Assembly (NCBI GenBank): GCA_022825705.1
Contig: JAJDWH010000010.1
Span: 1 to 64,000, forward strand
Direction: 5' to 3'
From: Alphaproteobacteria bacterium
Lineage (GTDB): Bacteria; Pseudomonadota; Alphaproteobacteria; TMED109
DNA: 64,000 bases
In this document: piece after piece, positions 52,411 to 62,672 of the stretch
How positions within the stretch are numbered: the stretch's first letter is position 1
Layout: the number at the start of each line of letters is the position of its first letter
Program-made: the position numbers and the translations under genes
Notes under the pieces: generated by a model
Databases searched by the model: none
The model's input: the letters and a program-made list of their open reading frames with translations, nothing else
Told to the model about the DNA's origin: nothing

Positions 52411-53193
52411 CTACTGATAGTCGACTCCCGCCTGGTCGAGCTGGCGTAGCAACCCGGGCCATTCGCGCTCGCCGCACCCCTGGTTTCCGTATTGCTGAAC
52501 GGTCCGTTCGCAAACTTCCGCCGACGGATACCGGATCTTGGCGCCCGTTGCCGTTGCCGCCTGCAGCGCAAGCTGCGTGGAACACACCTTCTCAAGGTAG
52601 AACATCTGTACCCAGGCGTCGGCCACCGAAACCCCCGTGGTCAGGAGGCCATGGTTGCGAAGGATCATGACCTTCTTGTCGCCGAGATCGCTCACCAGCC
52701 GCTCACGTTCCGAGAGATCAAATGCGAGGCCCTCGAAGTCGTGGTACGCGACGCGACCGTAGAACATCATCGAGTCCTGGTTGGTGTAGGTGAGCCCGTC
52801 CTCCAGCGCCGACACCGCCATGCCCGCCTCGGTGTGGGTGTGCATGACGCACATCGCGTCCTCTCGGGCGAGGTGGACGGCGCTGTGGATGGTGTAGCCG
52901 GCGCTGTTAATCTCGTGTGGGGTGTCGTCGAGAATGTTCCCGTCGATATCGATCTTCACGAGGTTGGACGCCGTGATCTCGTCCCACCGAAGGCCAAAGG
53001 GATTCAGCAGGAAATGGTGATCGGTCCCCGGAATCCGCGCCGAGATGTGGTTGTAGATCAGCGATGTCGTCCAGCCGTACAGGTGAGCCAGCCGATAGGC
53101 GGCGGCGAGGTCGACTCGTGTCCGCCATTCGTCCTCGCTGACCTGGCTGCGCAGCGATGAATTGGGAAAGTCGCGAACTGCCGTGACCGTCAT
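52411..53193 (-). CDS. Class II aldolase/adducin family protein
   Basis: The 260-residue protein has the zinc ligands and fold of the family: LIYNHISARIPG, FLLNPFGLRWDEI, AVHLAREDAMCVMHTHTEAG (two His), YHDFEG and VMILRNHGLLTTG (third His). Members include fuculose/ribulose phosphate aldolases and many decarboxylase- or dehydratase-like enzymes without phosphate substrates; this one belongs to the latter, adducin-like branch judging by SISEDEWRTR-type N-terminus (VSEDEWRTRVDLAAAYRL). It is divergent from the acyl-CoA synthetase gene across a 565-base regulatory gap. Confidence 0.88.
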   Translation of the reverse strand: MTVTAVRDFPNSSLRSQVSEDEWRTRVDLAAAYRLAHLYGWTTSLIYNHISARIPGTDHHFLLNPFGLRWDEITASNLVKIDIDGNILDDTPHEINSAGYTIHSAVHLAREDAMCVMHTHTEAGMAVSALEDGLTYTNQDSMMFYGRVAYHDFEGLAFDLSERERLVSDLGDKKVMILRNHGLLTTGVSVADAWVQMFYLEKVCSTQLALQAATATGAKIRYPSAEVCERTVQQYGNQGCGEREWPGLLRQLDQAGVDYQ

Positions 53194-53758
53194 GATCTGT
53201 TTCCCCCGCGGACCGAGCAGTAAATTGTAGCCGAATCGCCGTCACCGCCGCTGCAGATCGCCGATCCGATCGAAGCTGAGCACGTCGGTCCGGGCGGCGG
53301 ACCGGAAACCATGAAGCGCGCAGTCGTTCCCCGCGCGAACGATGCTCGGGGGAGCATCCGGCTCCCCCGGGTCGCCGCGGCCACCCGGGGCAGGACGATC
53401 CAATGCGGGTTCGTCGACGAGCGGGTGATCTGGGGCTTGAGAAACAGTCGGTCCGGAGGGGGTCGAACTTCGGGCGACGACGGCTTACGTTACGCGCCCT
53501 GCACCGGTGGTCCGGGTCCGCCTTTGACCAGGGGTGATCGTGCGATCACAAACTCGGGCGGGCCGTGATCTCGCGCTGTGTCGGGGCGACCGGAACGATC
53601 CGGGTCCGGCATGGCGATGCCATGGACGCCAGTTGGATGCGCAAGCCGGCTGCATGATGCCCTTGTCCGACTGGATGGTTCGGCCGGGAGCCGGGCTGCC
53701 GACGTAGCTGCCTGATGACTGCCCGGCGGCGGCAGAAACCTCTTCGGAGAAGAGTTCG
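53194..53758. promoter_or_regulatory. Divergent promoter region with operator-like palindrome and hairpin
   Basis: GTGATCG-TG-CGATCAC (53534-53549) is a perfect 16-base inverted repeat placed between the aldolase and synthetase genes, a good candidate operator. CGGGGGAGC-ATCCG-GCTCCCCCG (53347-53369) forms a 9-bp stem. No gene is recognisable in the rest. Confidence 0.5.
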
Positions 53759-55309
53759 ATGCCAGTCCTCTTGAATGCGGGAGAAATACTTCGCACGCAC
53801 GCGCGTCTCCGGCCCGAGGTGACGGGTGCGCGCGACCTTGAGCGGACGCTGACCTATGCGCAGTGGAACGCGCGCGCTTGCAGGCTCGCCAATGCGCTGC
53901 TCGGCCTCGGCCTTGCCAAGGGGGCCCGCGTCGCGGTCCTGTCCTACAACCGTCTCGAATGGGCCGAAATCTACGCGGCCGTGGCCAAGGCAGGCTTGGT
54001 CGCAGTCCCCATCAATTTCCGCCTGACCGCCGCGGAAGCGGACTACATCATCAAGGATTGCGAGGCGGCCGCGATCCTGGTGGAGGATGCCCTCCGGGAC
54101 ACGATCGAAACCATTCGGGCTGACCTCGACCTCCCGGCAGATCGGTACATTCTCTTCGGCAGCGATGCGCCTGCGGGCTACACGGCCTACGAGGATCTCA
54201 TCGCGGCCGCCGCGGCCACCGAGCCCGAGACCGTCGTGGCGCCGCACGATCCTTGGTGCCTGATGTACACGTCCGGCACCACCGGAAACCCGAAAGGCGC
54301 CATCCGCGGCCACGCCGACATGGCCATGGTGGGCATGATGAGCGAGATCGAATTCCGGCTCCACCGGCGGGACGACGCGCTGTTGGTCATGCCGATGTGC
54401 CATGCCAACTCGCTTAATTTCTTCACCGCGTCCCTCTACTGCGGCGCCACCGTCTCGATCTTTTCCCGGTCGAGCTTCGACCCTGAATTGTGTCTTGCGA
54501 CCCTGGGCGAAGGGATAACCTTTTCCTCCCTCGTCCCCACCCACTACGCGATGATGCAGGACGTCGCGTCCTCGCATCAGGTCGTCAGATCGGTCGAGAA
54601 ACTCGTCGTCTCCTCAGCCACCGCCTTCGCTGAGACCAAGCGGGCGATCATGGAGATGTTTCCGAACTCGGGGCTGTACGAGCTCTACGGCTCGACCGAA
54701 GCCGCCTGGGTGACGACGCTGCACCCGGACGAACAGTTCGATCATCTGGGCACGGTCGGCCGCGAAGTGGTCGGTTCCGCGCCGGTTCGGCTGCTCGACG
54801 ACGACGGGAACGAGGTCCCCGACGGCGAACCCGGGGAACTCTTTTCGTCGAGCCCGTACCAGTTCCAGGGCTACTGGAACCTGCCCGAGCAAACCGAGGC
54901 CGCATTCCGCGGCGACTATCTGTCCGTGGGCGACATCGCGCTGCGCGATGCCGACGGCTACATCCGGCTCCTTGACCGCAAGAAGAACCTGATCATCTCC
55001 GGCGGCGAGAACATCTACCCCACCGAGGTCGAGCAGGTCCTGAGCGAGCACCCGGACATACGCGACGTGGCGGTGGTGGGCGTGGCCGACCCCAAGTGGA
55101 GCCAGCGGGTCGTAGCCGCCGTCGTGCCCAGGCCCGGCCAGGCGCCGGACGCCCGGGCATTGATGGACTGGTCGCGGGAACGCCTCGCCAGCTACAAGCG
55201 GCCGAGGGAGATCGTCTTCCTCGAGGCCCACCAGATGCCGCGCAATTCGACCGGCAAGATCCTCCACCGCAAGCTTCGCGACCTGCTTGGCGACAGCGAC
55301 CGCGCTTGA
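53759..55309 (+). CDS. AMP-forming acyl-CoA synthetase
   Basis: The 516-residue enzyme has the ANL-superfamily motifs: [14 protein letters not shown] (168-181, P-loop), [31 protein letters not shown] (hinge with Asp) and [13 protein letters not shown] with the catalytic Lys near residue 500. It activates a carboxylic acid as acyl-AMP and transfers it to CoA. A ThDP-dependent lyase gene follows after 25 bases, so the two probably act in sequence on an acyl- or hydroxyacyl-CoA. The substrate is unknown. Confidence 0.92.
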   Translation: MPVLLNAGEILRTHARLRPEVTGARDLERTLTYAQWNARACRLANALLGLGLAKGARVAVLSYNRLEWAEIYAAVAKAGLVAVPINFRLTAAEADYIIKDCEAAAILVEDALRDTIETIRADLDLPADRYILFGSDAPAGYTAYEDLIAAAAATEPETVVAPHDPWCLMYTSGTTGNPKGAIRGHADMAMVGMMSEIEFRLHRRDDALLVMPMCHANSLNFFTASLYCGATVSIFSRSSFDPELCLATLGEGITFSSLVPTHYAMMQDVASSHQVVRSVEKLVVSSATAFAETKRAIMEMFPNSGLYELYGSTEAAWVTTLHPDEQFDHLGTVGREVVGSAPVRLLDDDGNEVPDGEPGELFSSSPYQFQGYWNLPEQTEAAFRGDYLSVGDIALRDADGYIRLLDRKKNLIISGGENIYPTEVEQVLSEHPDIRDVAVVGVADPKWSQRVVAAVVPRPGQAPDARALMDWSRERLASYKRPREIVFLEAHQMPRNSTGKILHRKLRDLLGDSDRA

Positions 55310-55334
55310 GCGCCGGAACCTTGGGAGCAGCCCT

Positions 55335-57068
55335 GTGAACAGCCCGCGAACGGACCTCAATTCCGACCCGCACAACGTCGCTGCCTGGGTCGCGCAGTGT
55401 CTGCAGCGCCGCGGCGTCAGCCGCGTGTTCGGTCTCCAGGGAGGCCACATTCAGCCGATCTGGGACCGCATCGCCCAGCTCAGGATTCCGATCGTGGACG
55501 TGCGCGACGAGGGCGCGGCGGTGCACATGGCGCATGCCCACGCCGAGTTGACCGGCGAACTGGGGGTCTGCATGGCGACGGCAGGGCCGGGGGTGACCAA
55601 CTGCGTCACCGGCATCGCCAATGCCGACCTCGCCCGCGTTCCGGTGTTGCTGATTGGCGGCTGCACGACACGGGTGCAGGCCAACATGGGTCCGCTCCAG
55701 GACGTCCCGCACGTCGCCCTGCTCGCACCCGTGACCCGGTATGCGCGGACGGCCCGCGTCCCGGAGCACGTCATTCGGGAGCTGGACCTGGCGATCTCCC
55801 GCGCGACGGGCGACGGCGGCGAACCCGGACCGGCGTACCTGGAGATCCCGACGGACGTGCTCCGCGAGTCGGTCCCGCCGACACTGGTGCTCGATGAATG
55901 GCTGGCGCCGAAGCCGCCCCGCACGACCGCTCCCGATCCCGGCGCAATCGCCCAGGCCGCTGCCGCCATTCGGGAAGCCCGCCGTCCGCTGGTGATTTCG
56001 GGGCGCGGAGCTCGCGGCGCCGACGACGAGCTGGGCAGGTTTCTCGACGTCACGGGCGCGTTGTATCTCGACACGCAGGAGAGCCGCGGGCTGGTGCCGC
56101 CGGATCACCCGTCGGTGGTCGGCGCCGTCCGCTCGGCGGCCATGTCCCAGGCGGACCTGGTGATCACGCTAGGGCGGAAGCTCGACTACCAGCTCGCCTA
56201 CGGGTCCCCCGGCGTGTTTCCCGACGCCCGTTTCCTGCGCGTCGCGGATACGGCCAGCGATCTGAACGACAACCGTCGCGGCACGCCCGAAGTGCTCGCC
56301 TCGGTCGGGCCGGCCCTGGCGGCCCTGGCGCAGGAGCTTCGCGTCGATGCCGGCGGGCGGGACACCGCGTGGGCTGACGGCCTTCGGGCCAAGCACCGGG
56401 AGCGGACCGAAAGGGGGCGCAATGACCCGGGACCGCAGGCCGGCGAGGACGGCAAGATCCATCCGATGGCGATCTTCAGGGCGATCAGGGAGGTGTCCGC
56501 GCCCGACTGCATTGGTATCGCCGACGGCGGCGACCTTCTCAGCTTCGCGCGGATCGGACTGCAGACCACGACGTATCTCGACGCCGGCACATTCGGCTGT
56601 CTTGGCGTCGGCGTCCCCTTCGCCATCGCCGCCGCACTGGCGTTCCCCCGCCGGCAGGTGATCTGCGTCACTGGTGACGGCGCCTTCGGGATCAACGCCA
56701 TGGAGATCGACACCGCCGTGCGGCACGCGGCGCAGGCGGTCTTCATCATCTCGAACAATGCCGGCTGGAACATCGAACGCTACGACCAGGAAGTCAATTA
56801 CGCCGGGCGGATCGTGGGAACCGAACTGGCCCACTCCGACTACGCTGCCATGGCGCGGGCGCTGGGCGCCCATGGCGAGCGGGTGGAGGATCCGTCCGAT
56901 CTGGCCGATGCGGTCCGCCGCGGGCTGGAGAACGCGCCGGCGGTGATCGACGTCGTGACGTCGCGCGACGTCTCGTCCGACGCAACCAAGGGCCTGAGCG
57001 TCGTCCCCGACTACCAGCCCCTGAGCGCCTGGGACGACGCCGAGCGCCGGCGGCGCGGCGGGACCTGA
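55335..57068 (+). CDS. Thiamine-diphosphate-dependent lyase/decarboxylase (acetolactate synthase-like)
   Basis: The 577-residue protein has the three ThDP domains: the catalytic Glu at about 59 in [30 protein letters not shown], and the C-terminal ThDP motif [28 protein letters not shown]. Neither acetolactate synthase regulatory genes nor FAD-site features stand out. With an acyl-CoA synthetase next door, a 2-hydroxyacyl-CoA lyase or oxalyl-CoA decarboxylase-like reaction is a reasonable guess. GTG 55335 follows GGGAGCAG; an in-frame upstream start overlaps the synthetase gene. Confidence 0.88.
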   Translation: MNSPRTDLNSDPHNVAAWVAQCLQRRGVSRVFGLQGGHIQPIWDRIAQLRIPIVDVRDEGAAVHMAHAHAELTGELGVCMATAGPGVTNCVTGIANADLARVPVLLIGGCTTRVQANMGPLQDVPHVALLAPVTRYARTARVPEHVIRELDLAISRATGDGGEPGPAYLEIPTDVLRESVPPTLVLDEWLAPKPPRTTAPDPGAIAQAAAAIREARRPLVISGRGARGADDELGRFLDVTGALYLDTQESRGLVPPDHPSVVGAVRSAAMSQADLVITLGRKLDYQLAYGSPGVFPDARFLRVADTASDLNDNRRGTPEVLASVGPALAALAQELRVDAGGRDTAWADGLRAKHRERTERGRNDPGPQAGEDGKIHPMAIFRAIREVSAPDCIGIADGGDLLSFARIGLQTTTYLDAGTFGCLGVGVPFAIAAALAFPRRQVICVTGDGAFGINAMEIDTAVRHAAQAVFIISNNAGWNIERYDQEVNYAGRIVGTELAHSDYAAMARALGAHGERVEDPSDLADAVRRGLENAPAVIDVVTSRDVSSDATKGLSVVPDYQPLSAWDDAERRRRGGT

Positions 57069-57249
57069 CCGGACCGGCGCGAACCTCCCATCCGGCAGCT
57101 TGCCGGGCTCGACCGGCGATTGCGGCCGGCCGCCGTGGCCGGGATCCCGGTGCCGCGAGCCCGTCGAGACCCTCGTGCCCGCAGATCGGGACGCCGGCGG
57201 GTAGCATTGCGCGCCGCGTCATGGGGCATCGTCACGGGAGCGCAGGGGT

Positions 57250-58506
57250 ATGCGTTGCGAGATCGTCGCAGTGGGGACCGAGCTGCTGCTCGGACAGATC
57301 GTCGACACCAACTCGTCATGGATGGGCGGGCAGCTCGCGCAGGCCGGGATCGATTCCCACTTCCAGGTGAAGGTCGGGGACAACCAGGCGCGCATCGTCG
57401 ACACGATCCGGCGGGCGCTCGACCGGAGCGACGCCGTCATCCTGTGCGGCGGGCTCGGGCCGACCCAGGACGACATCACGCGTGAAGCCATCGCCGAAGT
57501 GATGGGCGTGGCCCTGGTCCGCGACGACGCCATGGGCGAGAAGATCCGCCGCGGCTTTGAGGCGCGCGGGCGCCGCTTCACTGAGAACAACTTGCGCCAG
57601 GCGGACTGTCCCGTCGGAGCCTCGTTCATCCCCGAGATGCCTGGCACCGCCCCCGGCCTCGTCTGCCCGCTGGGGAAGCAGGTGATCTACGCGGTGCCGG
57701 GCGTGCCGTTCGAGATGCGCGAGATGATGGCGGGGACGATCCTCCCCGACCTCAAGCGGCGGGCCGGGGTGACCGCCGTGATCAAGAGCCGGGTGCTCAA
57801 GAGCTGGGGTGAGACCGAATCGCGGCTCGCCGAGCTGCTGGCGGACCGGATCGACGCGCTCGACCGTACCGGCAACCCCACCATCGCCTTTCAGGCCAGC
57901 GGCATCGAGGGCCTCAAGATCCGTATCACCGCGAAGGCCGAGAACGCCGAGGCGGCGGAAGCAATCATCGCTGGGGAGGAGGCGAACGTGCGCGGCATCG
58001 TCGGCGACGCGATCTTCGGCGCCGATGAGCAGACCATGGAATCGGCCATTCTCGATCTGCTGCGCGAGCGGGGACTGTCCCTCGCGGTGGCCGAGTCGGT
58101 CACCGGTGGCCTGGTGGGCGCGCGACTCACGGCGGTGCCCGGCGCGAGCGACGTCTTCCGCGGGGCCCTGGTGTCGTACGCGAGCGAGGTGAAGTTCGAT
58201 GTCCTCGGCGTGCCCGAGGGACCGGTGATCTCCGCCGATGCCGCCGAAGCGATGGCGTACGGCGTGCGCGAGCGTCTCGGTGCCGACGTGGGGATCGCCA
58301 CCACCGGTGTCGCCGGGCCGGAAGAGCAGGAAGGGCACCCGCACGGCACGGTGTTTCTCGGACTTGCGCACGGCGGGAGCGCCGAGGCGGTGCAGGTGCG
58401 CCTGCCCGGGGACCGCCGCCGGGTGCGCGAATACGCGGTCATCAGCCTGCTCAACATGCTGCGGCTGCGGGTTTCGGGGTCGTCGAGGAGTCCCGAACTC
58501 CGATAA
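57250..58506 (+). CDS. cinA: CinA-family protein (NMN amidohydrolase / ADP-ribose pyrophosphatase)
   Basis: The 418-residue protein has the full two-domain form. The N-terminal MoaB-like part has MRCEIVAVGTELLLGQIVDT, RALDRSDAVILCGGLGPTQD and GRRFTENNLRQADCP. The C-terminal nicotinamide-nucleotide amidase domain has LAVAESVTGGLVGARLTAVP, SYASEVKFDVLGV and GIATTGVAGPEEQEGHPHGT. It recycles NAD breakdown products. Length is normal and no lesions are seen. It stands alone upstream of a TA module. Confidence 0.93.
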   Translation: MRCEIVAVGTELLLGQIVDTNSSWMGGQLAQAGIDSHFQVKVGDNQARIVDTIRRALDRSDAVILCGGLGPTQDDITREAIAEVMGVALVRDDAMGEKIRRGFEARGRRFTENNLRQADCPVGASFIPEMPGTAPGLVCPLGKQVIYAVPGVPFEMREMMAGTILPDLKRRAGVTAVIKSRVLKSWGETESRLAELLADRIDALDRTGNPTIAFQASGIEGLKIRITAKAENAEAAEAIIAGEEANVRGIVGDAIFGADEQTMESAILDLLRERGLSLAVAESVTGGLVGARLTAVPGASDVFRGALVSYASEVKFDVLGVPEGPVISADAAEAMAYGVRERLGADVGIATTGVAGPEEQEGHPHGTVFLGLAHGGSAEAVQVRLPGDRRRVREYAVISLLNMLRLRVSGSSRSPELR

Positions 58507-58622
58507 CGGGTCCGCGGGACGCCGTCGGCGGGTCCGTGCTTTCGATCCCTGGCTGTCCTTGGCAAACTGACTTCAGCCGGCTAGACTTAGTCCGACTTAG
58601 GCGATGAGGAATGGAGGGATTG

Positions 58623-58877
58623 ATGAAGGTGAACATGCATGAGGCGAAATCGCAGCTATCGCGGCTTGGCCGGCTTGCGTGGGAGGGCGAGGAGATCGTC
58701 ATCGCGAAGGCGGGCGAGCCCTGGTTGCGACTGGAGCCGTATCGCAAGGCACGAACCCGCCGCAAGCTTGGGACATTGCGGGGAAAAATCTGGATGGCCC
58801 CGGATTTCGACGAAACGCCGTCAGCGGTTTCCGACCTCTTCTACGGCTCTACGGTGTTCCCTGAATCAGGGGATTGA
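58623..58877 (+). CDS. Phd/YefM-type antitoxin
   Basis: The 84-residue protein begins MKVNMHEAKSQLSRLGRLAW, EGEEIVIAKAGEPWLRL, the Phd DNA-binding half, and ends in an acidic tail. GGAATGGAGGG precedes the ATG. Two GACTTAG direct repeats (58584-58590 and 58594-58600) upstream are likely operator sites. It overlaps the vapC start by four bases. Confidence 0.88.
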   Translation: MKVNMHEAKSQLSRLGRLAWEGEEIVIAKAGEPWLRLEPYRKARTRRKLGTLRGKIWMAPDFDETPSAVSDLFYGSTVFPESGD

Positions 58878-59257
58878 ACGTGCGGCTTCTGCTGGACACG
58901 CATGTCCTGCTTTGGGCGCTTTCCGACCCCGAACGACTTGGTGCGGACGCTCGTGCTGCTGTGGTAGACCGGCGCAATGAGGTGTTCGTCAGCGCAGCGA
59001 GCGGTTGGGAGATTGCCGTGAAGCGGGCGCTTGGAAAGCTGCAGGCGCCGCCCACGCTGGAGTCGGTGCTACTGAGTGAAGGTTTCGAGCCGCTGGCAGT
59101 CACGTTTCGGCACGCCGAAGAAGCCGGGGAACTTCCCTTGCATCATCGAGACCCGTTCGATCGGATGCTGGTTGCCCAAGCGCGGATCGAGGGACTGGTC
59201 CTCGTCACGCGTGATGCGCACATCCCTCTCTATCAGGTGCCGACTCTGGAAGCCTGA
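58874..59257 (+). CDS. PIN-domain toxin (VapC-like)
   Basis: The 127-residue protein has RLLLDTHVLLWALSDPERLG (first Asp), FVSAASGWEIAVKRALGKLQ (Glu) and HHRDPFDRMLVAQARIEGLV, LVTRDAHIPLY (final Asp residues). The length and all acidic residues are normal, so the module should be active. Start TTG 58874 within the antitoxin stop, or GTG 58880. It is similar in type to the module at 6.2 kb, but the sequences differ widely, so they are not a recent duplication. Confidence 0.9.
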   Translation: MNVRLLLDTHVLLWALSDPERLGADARAAVVDRRNEVFVSAASGWEIAVKRALGKLQAPPTLESVLLSEGFEPLAVTFRHAEEAGELPLHHRDPFDRMLVAQARIEGLVLVTRDAHIPLYQVPTLEA

Positions 59258-59714
59258 AGGAAGCCGCGGTCGTTCCTGCACCACGTCACCGGGACCCGAT
59301 CAGCGGAAAACGTTGCCCGCCAATGGGTACGCGCCTATCTTGTGAGTGTCGGCTTCGGCCGGCTATGGCGATAAACGGCTCATGCAATAGGCGAGTTGGA
59401 CCCGGGGGCAGTGCCCGGCGCCTCCACCAGTTTCCCGACCTCCCACGCGGTCGGCCAACGGGGGCGATCCAGGATCGACAGCCGCTGAAAGATGAGGTCT
59501 TTCGCCCGGCATGGTACCGCCGTGACGGACCGAATTCATAACTGCCAACGACAACAGTCGTGAGGTTGCTCTCGCTGCCTAACCAGTGAGGGGAACGACA
59601 GTTCCAAGTCCCTTCCGCTTCACACGGTAGGGCGGGGTCCGGGGGCACCTGGCAACAGAAGCCCCCATCAATACTGCTTTTCCCGATCCGTTGTGCCGTT
59701 GCCTGTATGCGCCC
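59258..59714. other. Intergenic region, no gene recognised
   Basis: Holds the sspB upstream region and only chance open frames. No clear promoter boxes. Confidence 0.4.
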
Positions 59715-60266
59715 GTGACCGACCGTCCCCCGAAGATCTCCCGGCTCATCGACTACGAGGCGCTCACGCTGCAGGCCATGCGCGACGTGGCGCGCGGTGC
59801 CCTAAAACGGGTGGCGAAAGAGGGGATGCCGGGCGAGCATCACTTCTATGTCGAGTTCGACACCACTGCCCACGGCGTTGACCTGCCGGAATTCCTGCGG
59901 AGCCAGTATCCCGAACGGATGACCATTGTCCTCCAGCACCAGTTCTCCGGCCTGGAAGTCGAGCGGGGACAGTTTCGAGTCGATCTCGCGTTCGGCGGTG
60001 TGCCCGCATCCCTGACGGTGCCGTTCGCGGCCATGACCGCGTTCATGGACCCGGCGGCCCAGTTCGCGATACGGTTTGCGCCGGAAGTGCCGAAACCGGA
60101 TGCCGATGCCGAAGCATCGACCGAAAGCGATGACGCCTCCGCGCCGGCCGGCGACACCGCCTCGGAACAGGGTGCCGAGCGCCAGGACGGCGTGGTGTCC
60201 CTGGAGGCCTTCCGGACCCGTCGCGGCCTGTCGCCGTCGCGGCGCGAGGACGGGGAACCGGCGTGA
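59715..60266 (+). CDS. sspB: SspB, ClpXP adaptor, alphaproteobacterial type
   Basis: SspB tethers ssrA-tagged or other substrates to ClpXP. The 183-residue product has the folded core ([80 protein letters not shown]), then a long acidic, Ala-rich linker. It ends in a short tail, [12 protein letters not shown], of the kind that docks on ClpX. This layout is the alphaproteobacterial form. GTG 59715 gives the normal N-terminus ([14 protein letters not shown]). It overlaps the fumarase start by four bases, an arrangement common in alphaproteobacteria. Confidence 0.9.
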   Translation: MTDRPPKISRLIDYEALTLQAMRDVARGALKRVAKEGMPGEHHFYVEFDTTAHGVDLPEFLRSQYPERMTIVLQHQFSGLEVERGQFRVDLAFGGVPASLTVPFAAMTAFMDPAAQFAIRFAPEVPKPDADAEASTESDDASAPAGDTASEQGAERQDGVVSLEAFRTRRGLSPSRREDGEPA

Positions 60267-61882
60267 CGGAGTTTCGCTACTCGGAACTGTTCGCGCGGGA
60301 GGCGGACTCGACGGCGTACCGCAAGCTGACCGGCGACCATGTGGAAGCCCTGACACTCCGGGGCCGCTCGGCGCTCGCGGTCAATCCGGTCGCTCTGGAG
60401 CGCCTGGCGTTCACGGCGTTCCAGGACATCTCCCACTTCCTTCGTCCGTCCCACCTCGCCCAGCTCCGGACCATTCTCGATGACCCAGAGGCGTCGTCGA
60501 ACGATCGTTATGTCGCGCTGACGCTCCTCAAGAACGCGAACACCGCGGCGGGCGGTGTCCTCCCGATGTGCCAGGACACCGGCACCGCGATCGTTCTCGG
60601 GCATAAGGGCGAGCAGGTCTGGACCGGGGGCAACGACCGCGAGGCGCTTTCACGCGGCATCTACCGGGCCTACACGGAGACCAACCTCCGCTACAGCCAG
60701 CTGGCCCCGCTCTCGATGTACGAGGAGGTCAACACCCGCACCAATCTGCCCGCGCAGATCGACCTGTATGCCGATGACGGCGATGCGTTCGAGTTCCTGT
60801 TCATCGCCAAGGGCGGGGGATCGGCCAACAAGTCCTTTTTCTATCAGGCGATGCCGTCCGTCATGCGCACCGGCCGCCTCCTCGAGTTCCTGGAGGAGCC
60901 GATCCGGTCGATCGGCACGGCCGCGTGCCCCCCGTACCACCTCGCCGTCGTGATCGGCGGGCTCTCGGCGGAAATGACCATGAAGACCCTGAAGCTCGCG
61001 AGCTGCCGAGAGCTGGACGACCTGCCGGCCGACGGGACCGAGCAGGGCCGCGCATTCCGCGACCGCGACATGGAGCAGGCGGTGCTGGAGATGACGCGGT
61101 CCTTCGGCATCGGCGCCCAGTTCGGCGGCCGGTACTTCTGTCACGACGTCCGGGTCATCCGGCTGCCGCGGCATGGCGCGAGCCTGCCGATCGCCGTCGG
61201 GGTGAGCTGCGGCGCCGACCGCCAGGCGCGCGCGAAGATCACGGCGGACGGCGTGTTCCTGGAGGAGCTCGAGCGAAATCCGGCGCGGTTCCTGCCCGAG
61301 GTGGGGGACGAGGTCCTCGAGGGCGAAGCGGTCGAGATCGATCTCGATCGACCGATGGCGGAGATCCGGGCCGAACTGGCCAAGCACCCGGTACGGACCC
61401 GCCTGTCGCTGTCCGGTCCGATGGTGGTCGCGCGCGACATGGCGCACGGGATGTTGAAGGATCACCTTGAGCGCGAAGGCGCACTGCCCGACTACATCCG
61501 GAACCATCCCGTCTACTACGCGGGTCCGGCCAAGACGCCGGCCGGTTTCGCGACGGGATCGTTCGGGCCGACCACGGCCGGGCGGATGGACAGCTACGTC
61601 GATCAGTTCCAGGCGGCGGGTGGCAGCCTCGTCATGCTCGCGAAGGGCAACCGGTCGCGGGCGGTCGTGGACGCGTGCCGCACCCACGGCGGCTTCTACC
61701 TCGGCTCGATCGGGGGGCCCGGCGCAGAGCTCGCGGCCCGCAACATCCGCCAGGTGGAGTGCCTTGCGTACGAGGAACTCGGCATGGAAGCGGTCTGGCG
61801 GATCGAGGTCGAGGATTTCCCGGCCTTCGTCGTGATCGACGACAAGGGGAACGACTTCTTCGAGGAGTTCGGCCTGAGCTGA
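60263..61882 (+). CDS. Class I fumarate hydratase (iron-sulfur)
   Basis: The 539-residue enzyme is the fused alpha/beta form. The alpha part has [12 protein letters not shown] with a cluster-binding Cys, [37 protein letters not shown] and [20 protein letters not shown]. The beta part has [51 protein letters not shown] and [14 protein letters not shown]. It converts fumarate to malate in the TCA cycle using a [4Fe-4S] cluster. It is co-transcribed with sspB (four-base overlap) and followed by a terminator hairpin with six Ts. Confidence 0.93.
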   Translation: MTEFRYSELFAREADSTAYRKLTGDHVEALTLRGRSALAVNPVALERLAFTAFQDISHFLRPSHLAQLRTILDDPEASSNDRYVALTLLKNANTAAGGVLPMCQDTGTAIVLGHKGEQVWTGGNDREALSRGIYRAYTETNLRYSQLAPLSMYEEVNTRTNLPAQIDLYADDGDAFEFLFIAKGGGSANKSFFYQAMPSVMRTGRLLEFLEEPIRSIGTAACPPYHLAVVIGGLSAEMTMKTLKLASCRELDDLPADGTEQGRAFRDRDMEQAVLEMTRSFGIGAQFGGRYFCHDVRVIRLPRHGASLPIAVGVSCGADRQARAKITADGVFLEELERNPARFLPEVGDEVLEGEAVEIDLDRPMAEIRAELAKHPVRTRLSLSGPMVVARDMAHGMLKDHLEREGALPDYIRNHPVYYAGPAKTPAGFATGSFGPTTAGRMDSYVDQFQAAGGSLVMLAKGNRSRAVVDACRTHGGFYLGSIGGPGAELAARNIRQVECLAYEELGMEAVWRIEVEDFPAFVVIDDKGNDFFEEFGLS

Positions 61883-61990
61883 AATCGGTCTGATCGCGGC
61901 GGGCGCAGGCAGAAACGCAGCCGCCGGTCACGCGAAGTCGTCCTGCCGGTCTCCCTCCGCGGCCGTCACCACGCGGTCGATCTCGCCCCC

Positions 61991-62015
61991 GGCCGGCAGT
62001 GTCGGCGGCTTTTTT
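61991..62015 (+). terminator. Rho-independent terminator after fumarase
   Basis: GGCCGGC-AGT-GTCGGC(GG) can pair with one G-T wobble and is followed by CTTTTTT. It lies about 110 bases after the fumarase stop. Confidence 0.55.
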
Positions 62016-62031
62016 GGCCCGCAAACTGCAG

Positions 62032-62439
62032 TCAGGTCGTCGTCTCGGGTACCGGCGCCGCCCCGGGCAGTCGCGCAGCCCGGCTATCGAACGTGTACAG
62101 GGTGCTTGCGCCGGAGCGCCGTGCCGCCGCCGCGATCATCTGATCGGAAAAGCCCGACCCACCCCGTCGGTAACCATCTGCCGAACGGATGACGTCGTCA
62201 CCCGCTTCCACCTGAAGCTCTTCGGTCGCAACGAGCGCTTCGAACACCGTCGCAATTTCGTCGCGGGAAAATCCGTACGCCCGTTCCAACACCCACGCCA
62301 GTTCCACCGCGACTTCCCTGCAGACGAAGCCCGGCTCCTCTCGTGTAAGGGTCGACAACAGGGCGCGTGCGGCTTCAGCCTGCCGTGAGTCGTCGTTCAC
62401 CAGGTACCGGACCAGCACGTTCGTATCCAGTGCGATCAC
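62032..62439 (-). CDS. PIN-domain toxin (VapC-like)
   Basis: The 135-residue protein has MIALDTNVLVRYLVNDD (first Asp), CREVAVELAWVLERAYGFSR (Glu), GSGFSDQMIAAAARRSGAST and LYTFDSRAAR (last Asp residues). It is the type paired with AbrB antitoxins, as here, overlapping the antitoxin gene by four bases. It converges on the fumarase terminator. Confidence 0.9.
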   Translation of the reverse strand: MIALDTNVLVRYLVNDDSRQAEAARALLSTLTREEPGFVCREVAVELAWVLERAYGFSRDEIATVFEALVATEELQVEAGDDVIRSADGYRRGGSGFSDQMIAAAARRSGASTLYTFDSRAARLPGAAPVPETTT

Positions 62440-62672
62440 TGGTCATTGGCTCCTTCCGCAACCGCGCGCTCCATGTCCTGAAGCGTGACCGGCGGCCCTT
62501 CCCGCTGCAGAGTTCCGAACAGTTGCGACAGGCGCCGAATGGGTAGGATGCGCACCTCGCGATCTTCGAGAATGACGTAGCGGACGCGGTCCCCGGGTAC
62601 CACCCCAAGCGCTTGCCGAACCGATCGCGGCAATGTTGTCTGTCCTTTAGATGTGATCGTTGACGAATGCAT
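62436..62672 (-). CDS. AbrB/SpoVT-type antitoxin
   Basis: The 78-residue protein begins MHSSTITSKGQTTLPRSVRQ, then ALGVVPGDRVRYVILEDREV, a standard AbrB swapped-hairpin domain. The C-terminal part, PVTLQDMERAVAEGAND, binds the toxin. GGGAAG precedes the ATG. GTAATG occurs twice in the AT-rich upstream stretch on the minus strand and may mark its operator. Confidence 0.9.
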   Translation of the reverse strand: MHSSTITSKGQTTLPRSVRQALGVVPGDRVRYVILEDREVRILPIRRLSQLFGTLQREGPPVTLQDMERAVAEGANDQ

